Positions 53,412-62,203 of a DNA stretch of 64,000 nt are shown in pieces (position 1 is the stretch's first letter; each line of letters starts with the position of its first letter). The stretch is from NCBI RefSeq assembly GCF_000311785.1, contig NZ_HE978548.1, positions 2,491-66,490 of the forward strand, given 5' to 3'. A model generated the notes under the pieces. It ran no database searches and was not told the DNA's origin. It was given only the letters and a program-made list of their open reading frames with translations. The stretch is from Brevibacillus massiliensis. GTDB lineage: Bacteria > Bacillota > Bacilli > Brevibacillales > Brevibacillaceae. Made by a program: the position numbers and the translations under genes.

Positions 53412-53472
53412 TGTGGATAATGTGGACAACTCTGTGGAGAAGGCCAATTTAGCGGTCTTTTGCTGTGGACAG
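53412..53472 (+). promoter_or_regulatory. Cluster of DnaA-box-like 9-mers
   Basis: TGTGGATAA (53412-53420) is a perfect inverted DnaA box. TGTGGACAA (53421-53429) and TGTGGAGAA (53433-53441) follow at once with one change each, and TGTGGACAG at 53464-53472 is a weaker fourth. All point the same way, directly upstream of the transporter gene. It may be a DnaA regulatory or titration cluster; no origin genes are nearby. Confidence 0.6.
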
Positions 53473-53505
53473 AATGGGGAAAGAGTAAAAGGGGGTCTTT
53501 GTATC

Positions 53506-54387
53506 ATGAAGCTGAAGAGAAAAAAGCGTTGGTTGGCTGCATGTTCACTGGCACTGTGCCTCGGTCTGCTGGTGACGGGATGCGGCGGCAGCGGAGGAGG
53601 CGGCGGCGGGGCACCGGCAGCGGGCAGTGAGCAGCCTTCGGAATCGGCTGGCGGCAGTCAACCTGCGGAGGGAGGAGCCAATTCGGGGGGCACAGATTCC
53701 TCTGCGGCCGAGAAGGTCTACGTCGTCGGGACGGACGCTGCCTACCCGCCGTTTGAGCAGGTGGAACCGGACGGAAAGATCACCGGGTTTGACATGGACG
53801 TGATCCAGGCAGTGGCTGATGCTGCCGGCTTCAAGATTGAGAAGAAACACACCGGTTGGGACGGAGTATTCGATGGAATCGACAAGGGGACCGTCGATAT
53901 TGGGATCTCCACGATTACCATTACGGATGATCGCAAAAAGAAATACGATTTTTCCGATCCCTACTTTGAGACCAACCAGTTGATCCTGCTGCCGGAAGAT
54001 TCGACCGTGACCAAATTGGCAGATCTGAAGGGCAAAAAAATCGGCGTACAGTCTGCGACTACCGGGGAATTTGTTGTCCAGGAGGCTTTTGGCAAGTCTT
54101 ATGAGGGACTCAAAGGGTACGACGATCTTCCGGGAGCGGTTGACGACTTTTTCAACAAGCGGCTGGATGCGGTTGTCGCCGATGACGGGGTCATGATCTA
54201 CTATGCCACCAAAATTGCCGGGAAAAAGTACAAGACCTTAAAGGATGATTCGTTTGAGCCGGAATACTACGGGGTTATGGTGAAAAAAGGCAATCAGGAG
54301 CTGTTGGACAAAATCAACCAAGGCATCAAGACGATCAAGGAAAACGGGAAACTGGAAGAACTGCGCAAACAGTATTTCGAAAAATAA
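53506..54387 (+). CDS. Amino-acid ABC transporter substrate-binding lipoprotein
   Basis: 293 residues from ATG 53506; frames further upstream run through the TnpB remnant and DnaA boxes. Lipobox LLVTGC with C26 after a hydrophobic signal, then a Gly/Ser/Ala-rich linker to about residue 70. The SBP_bac_3 fold follows: VGTDAAYPPFEQVE, GFDMDVIQAVADAAGF, VDIGISTITITDDRKKKYDFSDPY and LKGKKIGVQSATTGEF. Ligand is probably glutamine, arginine or a similar polar amino acid. It pairs with the permease downstream. Confidence 0.93.
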   Translation: MKLKRKKRWLAACSLALCLGLLVTGCGGSGGGGGGAPAAGSEQPSESAGGSQPAEGGANSGGTDSSAAEKVYVVGTDAAYPPFEQVEPDGKITGFDMDVIQAVADAAGFKIEKKHTGWDGVFDGIDKGTVDIGISTITITDDRKKKYDFSDPYFETNQLILLPEDSTVTKLADLKGKKIGVQSATTGEFVVQEAFGKSYEGLKGYDDLPGAVDDFFNKRLDAVVADDGVMIYYATKIAGKKYKTLKDDSFEPEYYGVMVKKGNQELLDKINQGIKTIKENGKLEELRKQYFEK

Positions 54388-54398
54388 CGGACCGCCCG

Positions 54399-54424
54399 GC
54401 GGGCAGGCCTGTGAGTTTGCCCGC
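54399..54424 (+). terminator. Stable hairpin between binding protein and permease
   Basis: GCGGGCA (54399-54405) pairs with TGCCCGC (54418-54424), no T tract. Such hairpins between a binding protein and its permease usually protect the upstream mRNA and lower permease output. Confidence 0.6.
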
Positions 54425-54462
54425 TGTATCACCGACCAGCGCTTCAGAAGGGAGGAATTCAT

Positions 54463-55134
54463 CTGGACTGGTCTGTCGTGTACGAATACCGGGAATTATT
54501 TATTAGAGGTTTCTTCTATACGATCGTCCTGACGAGCGTGGGAATTGCCTGCGGTACTGTATTGGGGTTATTTTTCGGCCTTGGCAAGATGTCGTCCAAT
54601 CCGATTCTCAGTGTTCCTGCCCTCGTGTATGTCGAGATCTTTCGGGGTACGCCGCTGTTCGTGCAAATCCTGTTGATTCATTACGCGATCATACCTTCGA
54701 TCTGGGAGCTGTTTTCTACCGAACCGCCGCCCAGTGCGCTCTTTACAGGATTTGTTGCCCTCTCACTCAATGCGGCCGCCTACATTGCCGAGATTTTCCG
54801 GGCCGGGATACAGTCGATCGACGTCGGACAGATGGAAGCGGCAAGGTCTTTGGGGATGACCAAAGGGCTGGCGATGCGCCTCATCGTCATTCCGCAGGCG
54901 TTCGTCCGTATGCTGCCTGCGCTTGGCAACGAGTTTATCGCACTGTTGAAGGATTCCTCGCTGCTCGCGATCATTGCCACCTCCGAGCTGGCCTTCGCCG
55001 GGATGACGGTAGCCAAAAGCACATTTGAGCGGTACCCGCCGTACTTGACGATCGCCGCGATCTATTTAATCCTTACATTATTCCTCTCCCGGGTCGTCGT
55101 CAGAGGGCTGGAAAAGCGCTATACACCGCGTTAA
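54463..55134 (+). CDS. Amino-acid ABC transporter permease
   Basis: 224 residues if a CTG at 54463 is the start: GGAGG lies 7 bases before it and the product starts LDWSVVYEYRELFIRGFFYT, the normal start of this family (M/LDWS...). The next option, GTG 54478, drops five residues and has no site. HisM/GlnP-type permease with about five membrane helices and the EAA loop (EAARSLGMTKGLAMRLIVIPQA). No ATPase gene follows within the window, so it must share one encoded elsewhere. Confidence 0.9.
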   Translation: MDWSVVYEYRELFIRGFFYTIVLTSVGIACGTVLGLFFGLGKMSSNPILSVPALVYVEIFRGTPLFVQILLIHYAIIPSIWELFSTEPPPSALFTGFVALSLNAAAYIAEIFRAGIQSIDVGQMEAARSLGMTKGLAMRLIVIPQAFVRMLPALGNEFIALLKDSSLLAIIATSELAFAGMTVAKSTFERYPPYLTIAAIYLILTLFLSRVVVRGLEKRYTPR

Positions 55135-55143
55135 AACGTCTGT

Positions 55144-55173
55144 TTGACTTTGTATCTGGCGTAGTGATATAGT
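55144..55173 (+). promoter_or_regulatory. Sigma-A promoter of the cold-shock gene
   Basis: TTGACT (55144-55149) and TATAGT (55168-55173), 18 bases apart, 57 bases before the start codon. Confidence 0.65.
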
Positions 55174-55229
55174 CAATTTATGGGATGTCCATCTCAATCC
55201 AGTTTTCAAACAGAAAGGAACGTGTATTG

Positions 55230-55427
55230 ATGTTAGGTAAAGTAAAATGGTTCAATGCTGAAAAAGGCTACGGCTTCATCGAGCGTGAAGACGGCGGCGA
55301 CGTATTCGTTCACTTCTCTGCAATCCAAGCGGAAGGTTTCAAGACACTGGACGAAGGTCAATCCGTTGAGTTTGACATTGTGGAAGGCGACCGTGGCCCG
55401 CAAGCAGCGAACGTAGTTAAACTATAA
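55230..55427 (+). CDS. Cold-shock protein (CspA family)
   Basis: 65 residues from ATG 55230 behind AAAGGAA. Single CSD with RNP1 KGYGFIER and RNP2 [11 protein letters not shown] chaperone that melts structures in mRNA. Terminated by a strong hairpin 18 bases after the stop. Confidence 0.97.
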   Translation: MLGKVKWFNAEKGYGFIEREDGGDVFVHFSAIQAEGFKTLDEGQSVEFDIVEGDRGPQAANVVKL

Positions 55428-55444
55428 TATCGGAAACCAAACAG

Positions 55445-55471
55445 CCCCTTGATCTCGGTCAAGGGGTTTTT
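55445..55471 (+). terminator. Terminator after the cold-shock gene
   Basis: CCCCTTGA (55445-55452) pairs with TCAAGGGG (55459-55466), then TTTTT. Confidence 0.92.
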
Positions 55472-55548
55472 CGTTTTTTCACTTTTTCCCCGCTGGGAGG
55501 GGGGGAATGTTTGTAAATGTTTTGTAAATATTTTCAGATGGAACAGAC

Positions 55549-55574
55549 AGGATTAACGGGGGTGAAACGAGAAT
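55549..55574 (+). promoter_or_regulatory. Candidate sigma-H promoter of hpf
   Basis: AGGATT (55549-55554) and GAAT (55571-55574) match sigma-H elements in a suitable spacing, 34 bases before the hpf start. In Bacillus subtilis hpf is under sigma-H and sigma-B control. Confidence 0.4.
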
Positions 55575-55607
55575 AAGTTTATCATAGACGGAAGGAGGTC
55601 AGATACC

Positions 55608-56159
55608 ATGAAGATGCATATTCGTGGTGAAAACATTCAGGTTACAGAAGCTCTGCATGATTATGTAGAAAAAAAGGTCGGCCGTCTTGACCGCTATTTT
55701 GACACCTCGCAAGTGTCAGATGTACAAGTAACCTTGCGATTCCTCCGAGGAGCAGGGACCATTGAGGTCACCATACCACTTACCGGCGGCGGTATTTTGC
55801 GAGCTGAAGACACCCATGAGGACATGTATGCCGCAATTGACTTAGTCGCTGAAAAACTGGAACGTCAAATCCGAAAGCACAAAACCAAGTTAAATCGAAA
55901 AATGCGTTACGATTCTTCGGCCAAGGTAATGGCCGCAGGTTCAAACGCCATTGCACTCGCGGATACGGAAGAAGATTTTGATACCGAAATCGTCAGGGTC
56001 AAGCGATTTGACCTGAAACCGATGGACGCCGAAGAAGCCGTCATGCAGATGGATATGCTGGGGCACAACTTCTTCGTTTTCCAAAACAGCGCCACCAATG
56101 AAGTGAATGTGGTTTACCGCCGAAACGATGGAAGATTCGGCTTGATAGAACCGAAGTAA
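55608..56159 (+). CDS. hpf: Ribosome hibernation promoting factor, long form
   Basis: 183 residues, long HPF. N-terminal S30AE domain ([47 protein letters not shown]) and C-terminal dimerisation domain ([33 protein letters not shown]). It pairs 70S ribosomes into 100S dimers in stationary phase. GGAAGGAGG precedes ATG. The hpf-secA-prfB order follows the Bacillus pattern. Confidence 0.96.
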   Translation: MKMHIRGENIQVTEALHDYVEKKVGRLDRYFDTSQVSDVQVTLRFLRGAGTIEVTIPLTGGGILRAEDTHEDMYAAIDLVAEKLERQIRKHKTKLNRKMRYDSSAKVMAAGSNAIALADTEEDFDTEIVRVKRFDLKPMDAEEAVMQMDMLGHNFFVFQNSATNEVNVVYRRNDGRFGLIEPK

Positions 56160-56182
56160 GGAGAAAAGAAAAATACGGATAC

Positions 56183-56212
56183 AAAGGGAGTTGTCTACTG
56201 GCAGCTCCCTTT
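56183..56212 (+). terminator. Terminator between hpf and secA
   Basis: AAAGGGAG (56183-56190) pairs with CTCCCTTT (56205-56212). T tail is weak. Confidence 0.6.
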
Positions 56213-56214
56213 AC

Positions 56215-56244
56215 TTGTTTTCCCTTCTTCACTTTTGCTACAAT
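56215..56244 (+). promoter_or_regulatory. Candidate sigma-A promoter of secA
   Basis: TTGTTT (56215-56220) and TACAAT (56239-56244), spacer 18, 85 bases before the secA start. Confidence 0.55.
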
Positions 56245-56328
56245 AGTTTGTTAGATGGAGATATTTGTTTCCCGCAGATAGAAACGGTGCTCTCCTGGAA
56301 AAGCGAGAAACCGTGGAAGGAGTGTCCT

Positions 56329-58848
56329 ATGTTAGGGCTTAAGAAACTTTTTGGTGATTCGAATGAACGCGAAGTCAAAAAGATGTTTAAACGGGTTGAA
56401 AAGATAAACGCTTTAGAGCCGACCGTGGCTGCCATGACAGATGAGCAGCTGAAAGAAAAAACAACGGAATTTAAGGCTCGCCTGGAAAACGGGGAGCAGT
56501 TGGACGATATTTTAAATGAAGCGTTTGCCGTCGTGCGCGAGGCTTCGAAGCGCGTACTGGGCATGCGCCATTTTGACGTGCAATTGATCGGCGGGATGGT
56601 CCTGCAGGAAGGACGGATCGCCGAGATGAAGACAGGGGAAGGGAAAACCCTTGTCGCAACGCTTGCTACTTACCTGAACGCCCTGGTGGGAAAAGGCGTT
56701 CACGTCGTCACGGTCAACGAGTACCTGGCCGAACGCGACTCGACGATCATGGGTCAGCTGTACAACTTTCTCGGATTGACGGTTGGCCTCAACAAGACCG
56801 GGATGTCTCCCGAAGAGAAGCGGGCTGCCTATGCCTGTGATATCACCTACGGAACGAACAACGAATTTGGCTTTGACTACTTGCGCGACAACATGGTGCT
56901 GTATAAGGAACAGATGGTGCAGCGACCGCTCCACTACGCGATCATCGACGAGGTGGACAGCATTTTGATCGACGAGGCGCGGACGCCGTTGATCATCTCG
57001 GGCTCGTCTCAGAAGTCGACAGAACTGTACTATATCTGTGCCCACTTCGTCAAGCGTCTGGAGGCGGGGACCGATTATACCATCGACGAAAAACTAAAGA
57101 TTGTGTCACTTACAGACGAAGGCGTAAGCAAGGTGGAGAAGGCGTTCAATATCGAAAACCTCTACGATACCGCCCACATGACGCTGAACCACCACATTAC
57201 CGCCGCGCTTAAAGCACAGGTGCTGTTTAAGCGGGACGTAGACTACGTCGTCCAGGATGGCGAAGTCGTGATCGTTGACGAGTTTACCGGCCGCTTGATG
57301 GTAGGGCGCCGCTACAGCGACGGTCTGCACCAGGCCATCGAGGCAAAAGAGGGCCTGCGCGTCCAAAGCGAAAGTATGACACTGGCGACGATTACCTTAC
57401 AAAATTACTTCCGGATGTACAAAAAGCTGGCCGGTATGACAGGGACGGCCAAAACGGAAGAAGAAGAATTTAAGAAGATCTACGGGCTGGATGTCGTCGT
57501 GATCCCGACGAACCGGCCGGTCATTCGCAAGGATCTGCCGGATTTGATCTACAAGACCGAAGCGGCCAAGTATCGCGCGGTCGTAAATGAGATTGTCGAG
57601 CGGCACAAAAAAGGACAGCCCGTACTGGTCGGTACGATCTCGATCGAAAACTCGGAAATGCTGTCCCGGATGTTGAAGGAAAAAGGCATTCCCCACAACG
57701 TCTTGAATGCGAAGCATCATGCCCGCGAAGCCGAGATCGTGGCCCGGGCCGGGCAGTTCGGTGCCGTGACGATCGCCACTAACATGGCGGGCCGCGGAAC
57801 GGATATTCAATTGGGCGAGGGCGTTGCAGAGGTAGGCGGACTGCACATACTGGGTACGGAGCGCCATGAGAGCCGCCGCATCGACAATCAGCTGCGCGGC
57901 CGTTCCGGACGCCAAGGGGACCCGGGTTCTTCCCAATTTTTCCTGTCTCTGCAAGATGAGCTGATGCGCCGCTTCGGGGCAGAAAATATCATGAACATGA
58001 TGGACCGCCTCGGAATGGAAGAAGACATGCCGATCGAAAGCCGCTTGGTGTCACGGGCTGTAGAATCCGCCCAAAAGCGGGTTGAAGGCAGCAACTTCGA
58101 CGCCCGCAAGGTGGTTCTGCAGTACGACGACGTGATGAACCAACAGCGCGAAGTCATCTACAAACAGCGCCGGGATGTACTGGAGAATGAGAACCTGCGC
58201 GACATCGTACTGGGTATGCTGCACAGTGTGATCGAGCGCAGTGTAGAGGCGTACTGCCCGAAGGAGGAAGTGCCGGAAGAGTGGGATCTGCAAGGTCTGC
58301 TTGAAGTGATCAACAACACGCTGCTGCGTGAAGAGACCATTTCGCTCAGCGATTTGAAAGGCAAGGAAGCGGAAGAGATCCTGGAACTCGTCAAAGCCGA
58401 AGTCGAACGTCAATTCGCCAAACGCGAAGAAGAGATCGGCGACATGATGCGCGAGTTCGAGAAAGTCGTCGTGCTGCGTGCCGTCGACAGCAAGTGGATG
58501 GACCACATCGATGCGATGGATCAACTGCGGCAGGGTATTCACCTGCGCGCTTACGGACAGACAGATCCGCTGCGCGAGTATCAATTTGAAGGCTTTGAGA
58601 TGTTCAATGCGATGATCGCCAGCATTGAGGAAGAAGTCGCGATGTACATCATGAAAGCAGAGGTAAGCCAAAACCTGGAGCGGCAGGAGGTCGTGAAAGG
58701 GCAAGCGGTTGACCAGAAAGCATTGAGGGCTTCCGGTCCGAATGAGCGGCCCAATTCCGAAACCAGCGGCGACGCGGAACCAAAAAATCGCGCCCAGCGC
58801 CGGGCTGAAGCGCAGGAAAAAAAGCGGCAGATAAAACGAATGAAGTAA
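56329..58848 (+). CDS. secA: Preprotein translocase ATPase SecA
   Basis: 839 residues from ATG 56329 after GGAAGGAG. All motor motifs are present: [13 protein letters not shown] (Walker A), [15 protein letters not shown] (DEAD), [14 protein letters not shown] and [11 protein letters not shown]. It drives proteins through SecYEG. The usual C-terminal zinc motif (CxCxSG...HC) is absent: the protein ends in basic [20 protein letters not shown] with no cysteine, right after a linker. Position between hpf and (through fabH) prfB marks it as the main SecA rather than the accessory SecA2. The tail loss is directly visible; its effect on SecB or ribosome binding is inferred. Confidence 0.95.
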   Translation: MLGLKKLFGDSNEREVKKMFKRVEKINALEPTVAAMTDEQLKEKTTEFKARLENGEQLDDILNEAFAVVREASKRVLGMRHFDVQLIGGMVLQEGRIAEMKTGEGKTLVATLATYLNALVGKGVHVVTVNEYLAERDSTIMGQLYNFLGLTVGLNKTGMSPEEKRAAYACDITYGTNNEFGFDYLRDNMVLYKEQMVQRPLHYAIIDEVDSILIDEARTPLIISGSSQKSTELYYICAHFVKRLEAGTDYTIDEKLKIVSLTDEGVSKVEKAFNIENLYDTAHMTLNHHITAALKAQVLFKRDVDYVVQDGEVVIVDEFTGRLMVGRRYSDGLHQAIEAKEGLRVQSESMTLATITLQNYFRMYKKLAGMTGTAKTEEEEFKKIYGLDVVVIPTNRPVIRKDLPDLIYKTEAAKYRAVVNEIVERHKKGQPVLVGTISIENSEMLSRMLKEKGIPHNVLNAKHHAREAEIVARAGQFGAVTIATNMAGRGTDIQLGEGVAEVGGLHILGTERHESRRIDNQLRGRSGRQGDPGSSQFFLSLQDELMRRFGAENIMNMMDRLGMEEDMPIESRLVSRAVESAQKRVEGSNFDARKVVLQYDDVMNQQREVIYKQRRDVLENENLRDIVLGMLHSVIERSVEAYCPKEEVPEEWDLQGLLEVINNTLLREETISLSDLKGKEAEEILELVKAEVERQFAKREEEIGDMMREFEKVVVLRAVDSKWMDHIDAMDQLRQGIHLRAYGQTDPLREYQFEGFEMFNAMIASIEEEVAMYIMKAEVSQNLERQEVVKGQAVDQKALRASGPNERPNSETSGDAEPKNRAQRRAEAQEKKRQIKRMK

Positions 58849-58864
58849 ATGAGAAATAGCAGCC

Positions 58865-58899
58865 TGCCATCGTCCTTTGCGGCGGTGGCAAATTTTTTT
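58865..58899 (+). terminator. Terminator after secA
   Basis: TGCCATCG (58865-58872) pairs with CGGTGGCA (58883-58890, one G:U), then seven T (58893-58899). Confidence 0.85.
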
Positions 58900-58926
58900 G
58901 CAATTTTTATTACCAGGTACTATAAT
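58898..58926 (+). promoter_or_regulatory. Strong sigma-A promoter of fabH
   Basis: TTGCAA (58898-58903), 17 bases, then consensus TATAAT (58921-58926), 39 bases before the gene. Confidence 0.75.
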
Positions 58927-58964
58927 CTAATAATAAAACCTAATTACAAACGGAGGGACAGACC

Positions 58965-59969
58965 TTGGACGACCAAACATGCCAAAATACCGCGGCCAAA
59001 GCGCGGATTACAGCAATTGGAACCTATGTACCGGAACGCAGACTGACTAATTTTGAGCTGGAACAGATGGTAGATACAAGCGACGAGTGGATCGTACAGC
59101 GAACCGGAATACGCGAACGGCGCATTGCAGGGCCCAGCGAGTATACCAGCGATCTCTGCGTGGCGGCGGTCAAGGATTTAATCGAACGTTACGGCAAATC
59201 GGTCAGTGATGTTGACTTTATCATTGTGGCGACGACGACGCCGGACTACCCTTTTCCCAGCGTCTCCAGTCAGATTCAGGCAAGATGCGGGATTGAGCAG
59301 GCAGGGGCGATTGATATCAGTGCGGCATGTGCCGGATTCACCTATGGGCTGCATCTCGCCAGCGGGTTGATTGCCTCCGGATTGCACAAGAAGGTCCTGG
59401 TGGTCGGCGGGGAAACCTTGTCGAAAGTGACCGACTATCACGACCGTACGACTTGTATCCTGTTTGGAGACGGAGCAGGGGCGGTACTGGTGGAGCGGGA
59501 CGAGGAAGTATCAGGCTTTTTAGCCGCCCATGTAGGCGCCAAAGGAGAGGGAGGCGTTCATCTCTATCGAAGCGGCTTGTCGAAGCAGATGGGCGAAAAG
59601 GAATTGGCCGGGAATGGCTGCATCGTCCAAAATGGCCGGGAAGTGTATCGCTGGGCAGCGACCACTGTTCCGGTCGGGATGAGGAAGGTGATGGAAAAAA
59701 GCAGCTTGCAGCTGGCCGACGTGGATTGGTTTATTCCCCACAGCGCCAATTTGCGGATGGTCGAATCCATCTGCGAAAAATCCGGATTCCCGATGGAGCG
59801 GGCGTTGTACAGTATGGAGTATTACGGAAACACTTCATCAGCCAGCATACCGCTGGCGCTGGATAAAGGCTTGAAAGACGGCAAGGTAAAAACAGGCGAC
59901 GTACTGTTGATGTACGGGTTCGGCGGCGGCCTGGTCCACGCCGGTCTGCTGCTGCGCTGGACCATCTAA
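58965..59969 (+). CDS. fabH: Beta-ketoacyl-ACP synthase III
   Basis: 334 residues from TTG 58965, placed by CGGAGGG. Thiolase fold with the catalytic triad of FabH: C122 in SAACAGF, H259 in FIPHSANLRM and N289 in YYGNTSSAS. Motif TSDEWIVQRTGIRERRI identifies the KAS III start. It condenses an acyl-CoA with malonyl-ACP, setting branched- versus straight-chain fatty acids. It sits between secA and prfB with its own promoter, unlike the direct secA-prfB pairing in Bacillus. Could act in a secondary pathway, as no other fab gene is near. Confidence 0.93.
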   Translation: MDDQTCQNTAAKARITAIGTYVPERRLTNFELEQMVDTSDEWIVQRTGIRERRIAGPSEYTSDLCVAAVKDLIERYGKSVSDVDFIIVATTTPDYPFPSVSSQIQARCGIEQAGAIDISAACAGFTYGLHLASGLIASGLHKKVLVVGGETLSKVTDYHDRTTCILFGDGAGAVLVERDEEVSGFLAAHVGAKGEGGVHLYRSGLSKQMGEKELAGNGCIVQNGREVYRWAATTVPVGMRKVMEKSSLQLADVDWFIPHSANLRMVESICEKSGFPMERALYSMEYYGNTSSASIPLALDKGLKDGKVKTGDVLLMYGFGGGLVHAGLLLRWTI

Positions 59970-59984
59970 GAGACGGCTGTGCCC

Positions 59985-60013
59985 TTGGTTTTATCGCGGA
60001 ATTTGGCTACAAT
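59985..60013 (+). promoter_or_regulatory. Sigma-A promoter of prfB
   Basis: TTGGTT (59985-59990), spacer 17, TACAAT (60008-60013), 35 bases before prfB. Confidence 0.65.
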
Positions 60014-60047
60014 AGAACGTAGATAAAAAAGAAGGTGGTATCGATAC

Positions 60048-61167
60048 ATGGCATTAATTGATGTGGCAGATGTCAAGCAGGAGCTGGCAAGCATGGCTAA
60101 GCGTTTAGCGGATATCAGGGGGTCTCTTTGACTTACCGGTAAAACAGGAGCGAATCGGCGAGCTGGAAGAGCGGATGATCGCTCCGGACTTTTGGGACGA
60201 CAATGAGGCCGCCCAGAAGACCATCAGTGAATTGAATGCGTTGAAACATCTGGTGGATAAGATGAACCAATTGGACTCATCCTACGACGATATGCAGGTC
60301 ATGCTGGAATTGGCGGTAGAGGAAGGCGACGCTTCCCTGATCCCCGACCTGTACGACAGTACACAAGAGTTGAAGAAAGAGCTGGAAAGCTTCGAGTTGG
60401 AACTGCTGCTCAGCGACCAGTACGATAAAAACAACGCCATCCTGGAGCTTCACCCGGGTGCTGGCGGCACCGAATCACAGGACTGGGCATCCATGCTGCT
60501 GCGGATGTACACGCGTTGGGCGGAAGATCACGGCTTCAAGGTAGAAACGCTGGATTACCTGCCCGGTGATGAAGCGGGTGTGAAAAGCGTAACACTTTTG
60601 ATCAAGGGGTATAATGCCTACGGGTATTTAAAGTCGGAAAAAGGCGTGCACCGGCTGGTTCGCATCTCTCCGTTTGACGCTTCCGGCCGCCGCCATACTT
60701 CATTTGTCTCCTGCAACGTTTTGCCGGAGATCGAAAACGATACGGAAGTGGATATCCGCAGCGAGGATTTAAAAATTGATACGTACCGCTCGAGCGGTGC
60801 TGGAGGACAGCACGTAAACACGACGGACTCGGCGGTGCGAATTACGCACCTGCCCACTGGGATCGTCGTCACCTGCCAGTCAGAGCGTTCTCAGATCAAA
60901 AACCGCGAGCGGGCGATGAAGATGTTGGCTGCCCGGCTGTTTGAACGGCAGCGGGAAGAACAGGAAAAGACATTGGCAGCCATCCAGGGCGAACAGAAAG
61001 ACATCGCGTGGGGGAGCCAGATACGTTCCTATGTGTTTCATCCGTACAGCCTGGTGAAAGATCACCGAACCAATGTGGAGGTCGGCAACGTACAGGCCGT
61101 TATGGACGGGGAGCTGGACACGTTTATCGACGCTTATCTGCGCTCCCAGTTGAAAACTTCATCTTGA
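60048..61167 (+). CDS. prfB: Peptide chain release factor 2, with programmed +1 frameshift
   Basis: 372 residues encoded by 60048-60128 joined to 60130-61167. Frame 0 gives 27 residues ending IRGSL, then TGA at 60129-60131. Reading shifts +1 at CTT-TGA-C after the Shine-Dalgarno-like AGGGGG (60117-60122) and goes on [12 protein letters not shown]. This is the autoregulatory RF2 site: low RF2 favours the shift. The GGQ motif is at residues 252-254 (SGAGGQHVN), with SERSQIKNR after it. ATG 60048 follows AGAAGGTGG. RF2 releases peptides at TGA and TAA. Confidence 0.97.
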
Positions 61168-61179
61168 TTGTCAATGACT

Positions 61180-61206
61180 GCCCTGCCGCTGCTCCGGCGG
61201 GGCGTT
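61180..61206 (+). terminator. Possible terminator after prfB
   Basis: GCCCTGCCG (61180-61188) pairs with CGGCGGGGC (61195-61203, one G:U), followed by only three T. Confidence 0.6.
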
Positions 61207-61298
61207 TCCATGAAGTTCACCAATTCGTTAGATTTGCCAATCGGCGTAAGTGATATACTTAGCAGTGGAAAATTACCATTTTGGAGGAATGACGTCCG

Positions 61299-61568
61299 AT
61301 GATGTACGTTGCCATGCTGCCGATTATCGACGAGGCTAAAAACAGCCAATTTCGTCCCGCACACTTGGAGTATATCAACAAGTTGTTTTTGGAAGGGAAA
61401 GTTGTCATGGCCGGGCCTTTTACAGACAAACGCGGGGGTATGGTGATTTACCGGGCGGATACCTGGGATGAAGCACTGGCGCTGGCACAAGCTGACCCGG
61501 TAGTTGTCGAAGGGGCACGCTCGTTGGAATTGCGGGAGTGGAGCCCGCTGTCTTTGCCGCTGGGCTGA
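61299..61568 (+). CDS. YciI family protein
   Basis: 89 residues after TTGGAGG. Ferredoxin-like YCII fold: RPAHLEYINKLFLEGKVVMAGPFTDKRGG, then DEALALAQADPVV with the conserved D-P pair, and LELREWSPL. Such proteins are small enzymes or detoxifying domains without a fixed reaction. Single gene. Confidence 0.85.
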   Translation: MMYVAMLPIIDEAKNSQFRPAHLEYINKLFLEGKVVMAGPFTDKRGGMVIYRADTWDEALALAQADPVVVEGARSLELREWSPLSLPLG

Positions 61569-61703
61569 GGCCCCAAGTATAGGCGCTGATGTCGCTCAGG
61601 GGAAGGAATAGCTTTTCCAAGATGGAGTTATACTTTGAGAAGCACAAGAAATTCGTCCCCTGAAGGATGTCTTTCTTCCACGATACAAGGAGGTAACACC
61701 ACC

Positions 61704-62102
61704 ATGAAACGATTCTCATTCATCTTGCTCGCAGGTGCAATGGTCCTGGTGCTTGGAGCATGCGGTAAGTCTGCTCAACCGGCTCCACAGCAGCCTGCTA
61801 CCCCCCCTGCGGAACAACCGGCAAAAGGTGGCGAGACTACAACGCCGACCACTGAACCGGGAGCGACTGCAGGTGAGTTTGACGCAGCCAAAGCGGAAGC
61901 TGTCTACAAGCAAAACTGCTCCAGCTGCCATGGTGTCGACCTGAAGGGCGCTGTCGGACCAGACCTGACGAAAATTGGAGATCAACTGAGCAAAGACGAC
62001 ATTTTAGGGGTCATCAACAACGGGAAAGGCATCATGCCGAAAGGTCTTGTATCGGGTGCAGATGCAGATAACCTGGCCGCTTGGCTGGCTTCCCACAAAT
62101 AG
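61704..62102 (+). CDS. Lipoprotein cytochrome c (c-551/CccB type)
   Basis: 132 residues from ATG 61704 after AAGGAGG. Lipobox LVLGAC with C20, a Pro/Ala/Thr-rich linker to about residue 55, and a class I cytochrome c domain: CSSCH (C72, C75, H76) with M111 (GIMPKG) as the axial ligand. Membrane-anchored electron carrier to a terminal oxidase, as CccB in Bacillus. Confidence 0.93.
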   Translation: MKRFSFILLAGAMVLVLGACGKSAQPAPQQPATPPAEQPAKGGETTTPTTEPGATAGEFDAAKAEAVYKQNCSSCHGVDLKGAVGPDLTKIGDQLSKDDILGVINNGKGIMPKGLVSGADADNLAAWLASHK

Positions 62103-62116
62103 GAGATCAGCAAACC

Positions 62117-62152
62117 AACGACCACTTTCGCTAAGAAGGTGGTTGTTTTTTT
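62117..62152 (+). terminator. Terminator after the cytochrome c gene
   Basis: AACGACCACTTTC (62117-62129) pairs with GAAGGTGGTTGTT, leading into a run of T. Confidence 0.85.
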
Positions 62153-62173
62153 TATGTATTGTTATTATATTTA

Positions 62174-62189
62174 TTGTATAAATATGCAG
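62174..62189 (+). promoter_or_regulatory. Candidate ARG box (ArgR/AhrC operator)
   Basis: TTGTATAAATATGCAG is an imperfect palindrome close to the ARG-box pattern and includes the likely -10 TATAAA. It stands 15 bases before argC, consistent with repression by arginine. Confidence 0.45.
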
Positions 62190-62203
62190 TAGGGGGAGAG
62201 GGA

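Noticed and set aside
53412-53472. Replication origin
   Set aside because: Only a short DnaA-box cluster; no dnaA/dnaN, no AT-rich unwinding element recognised next to it.
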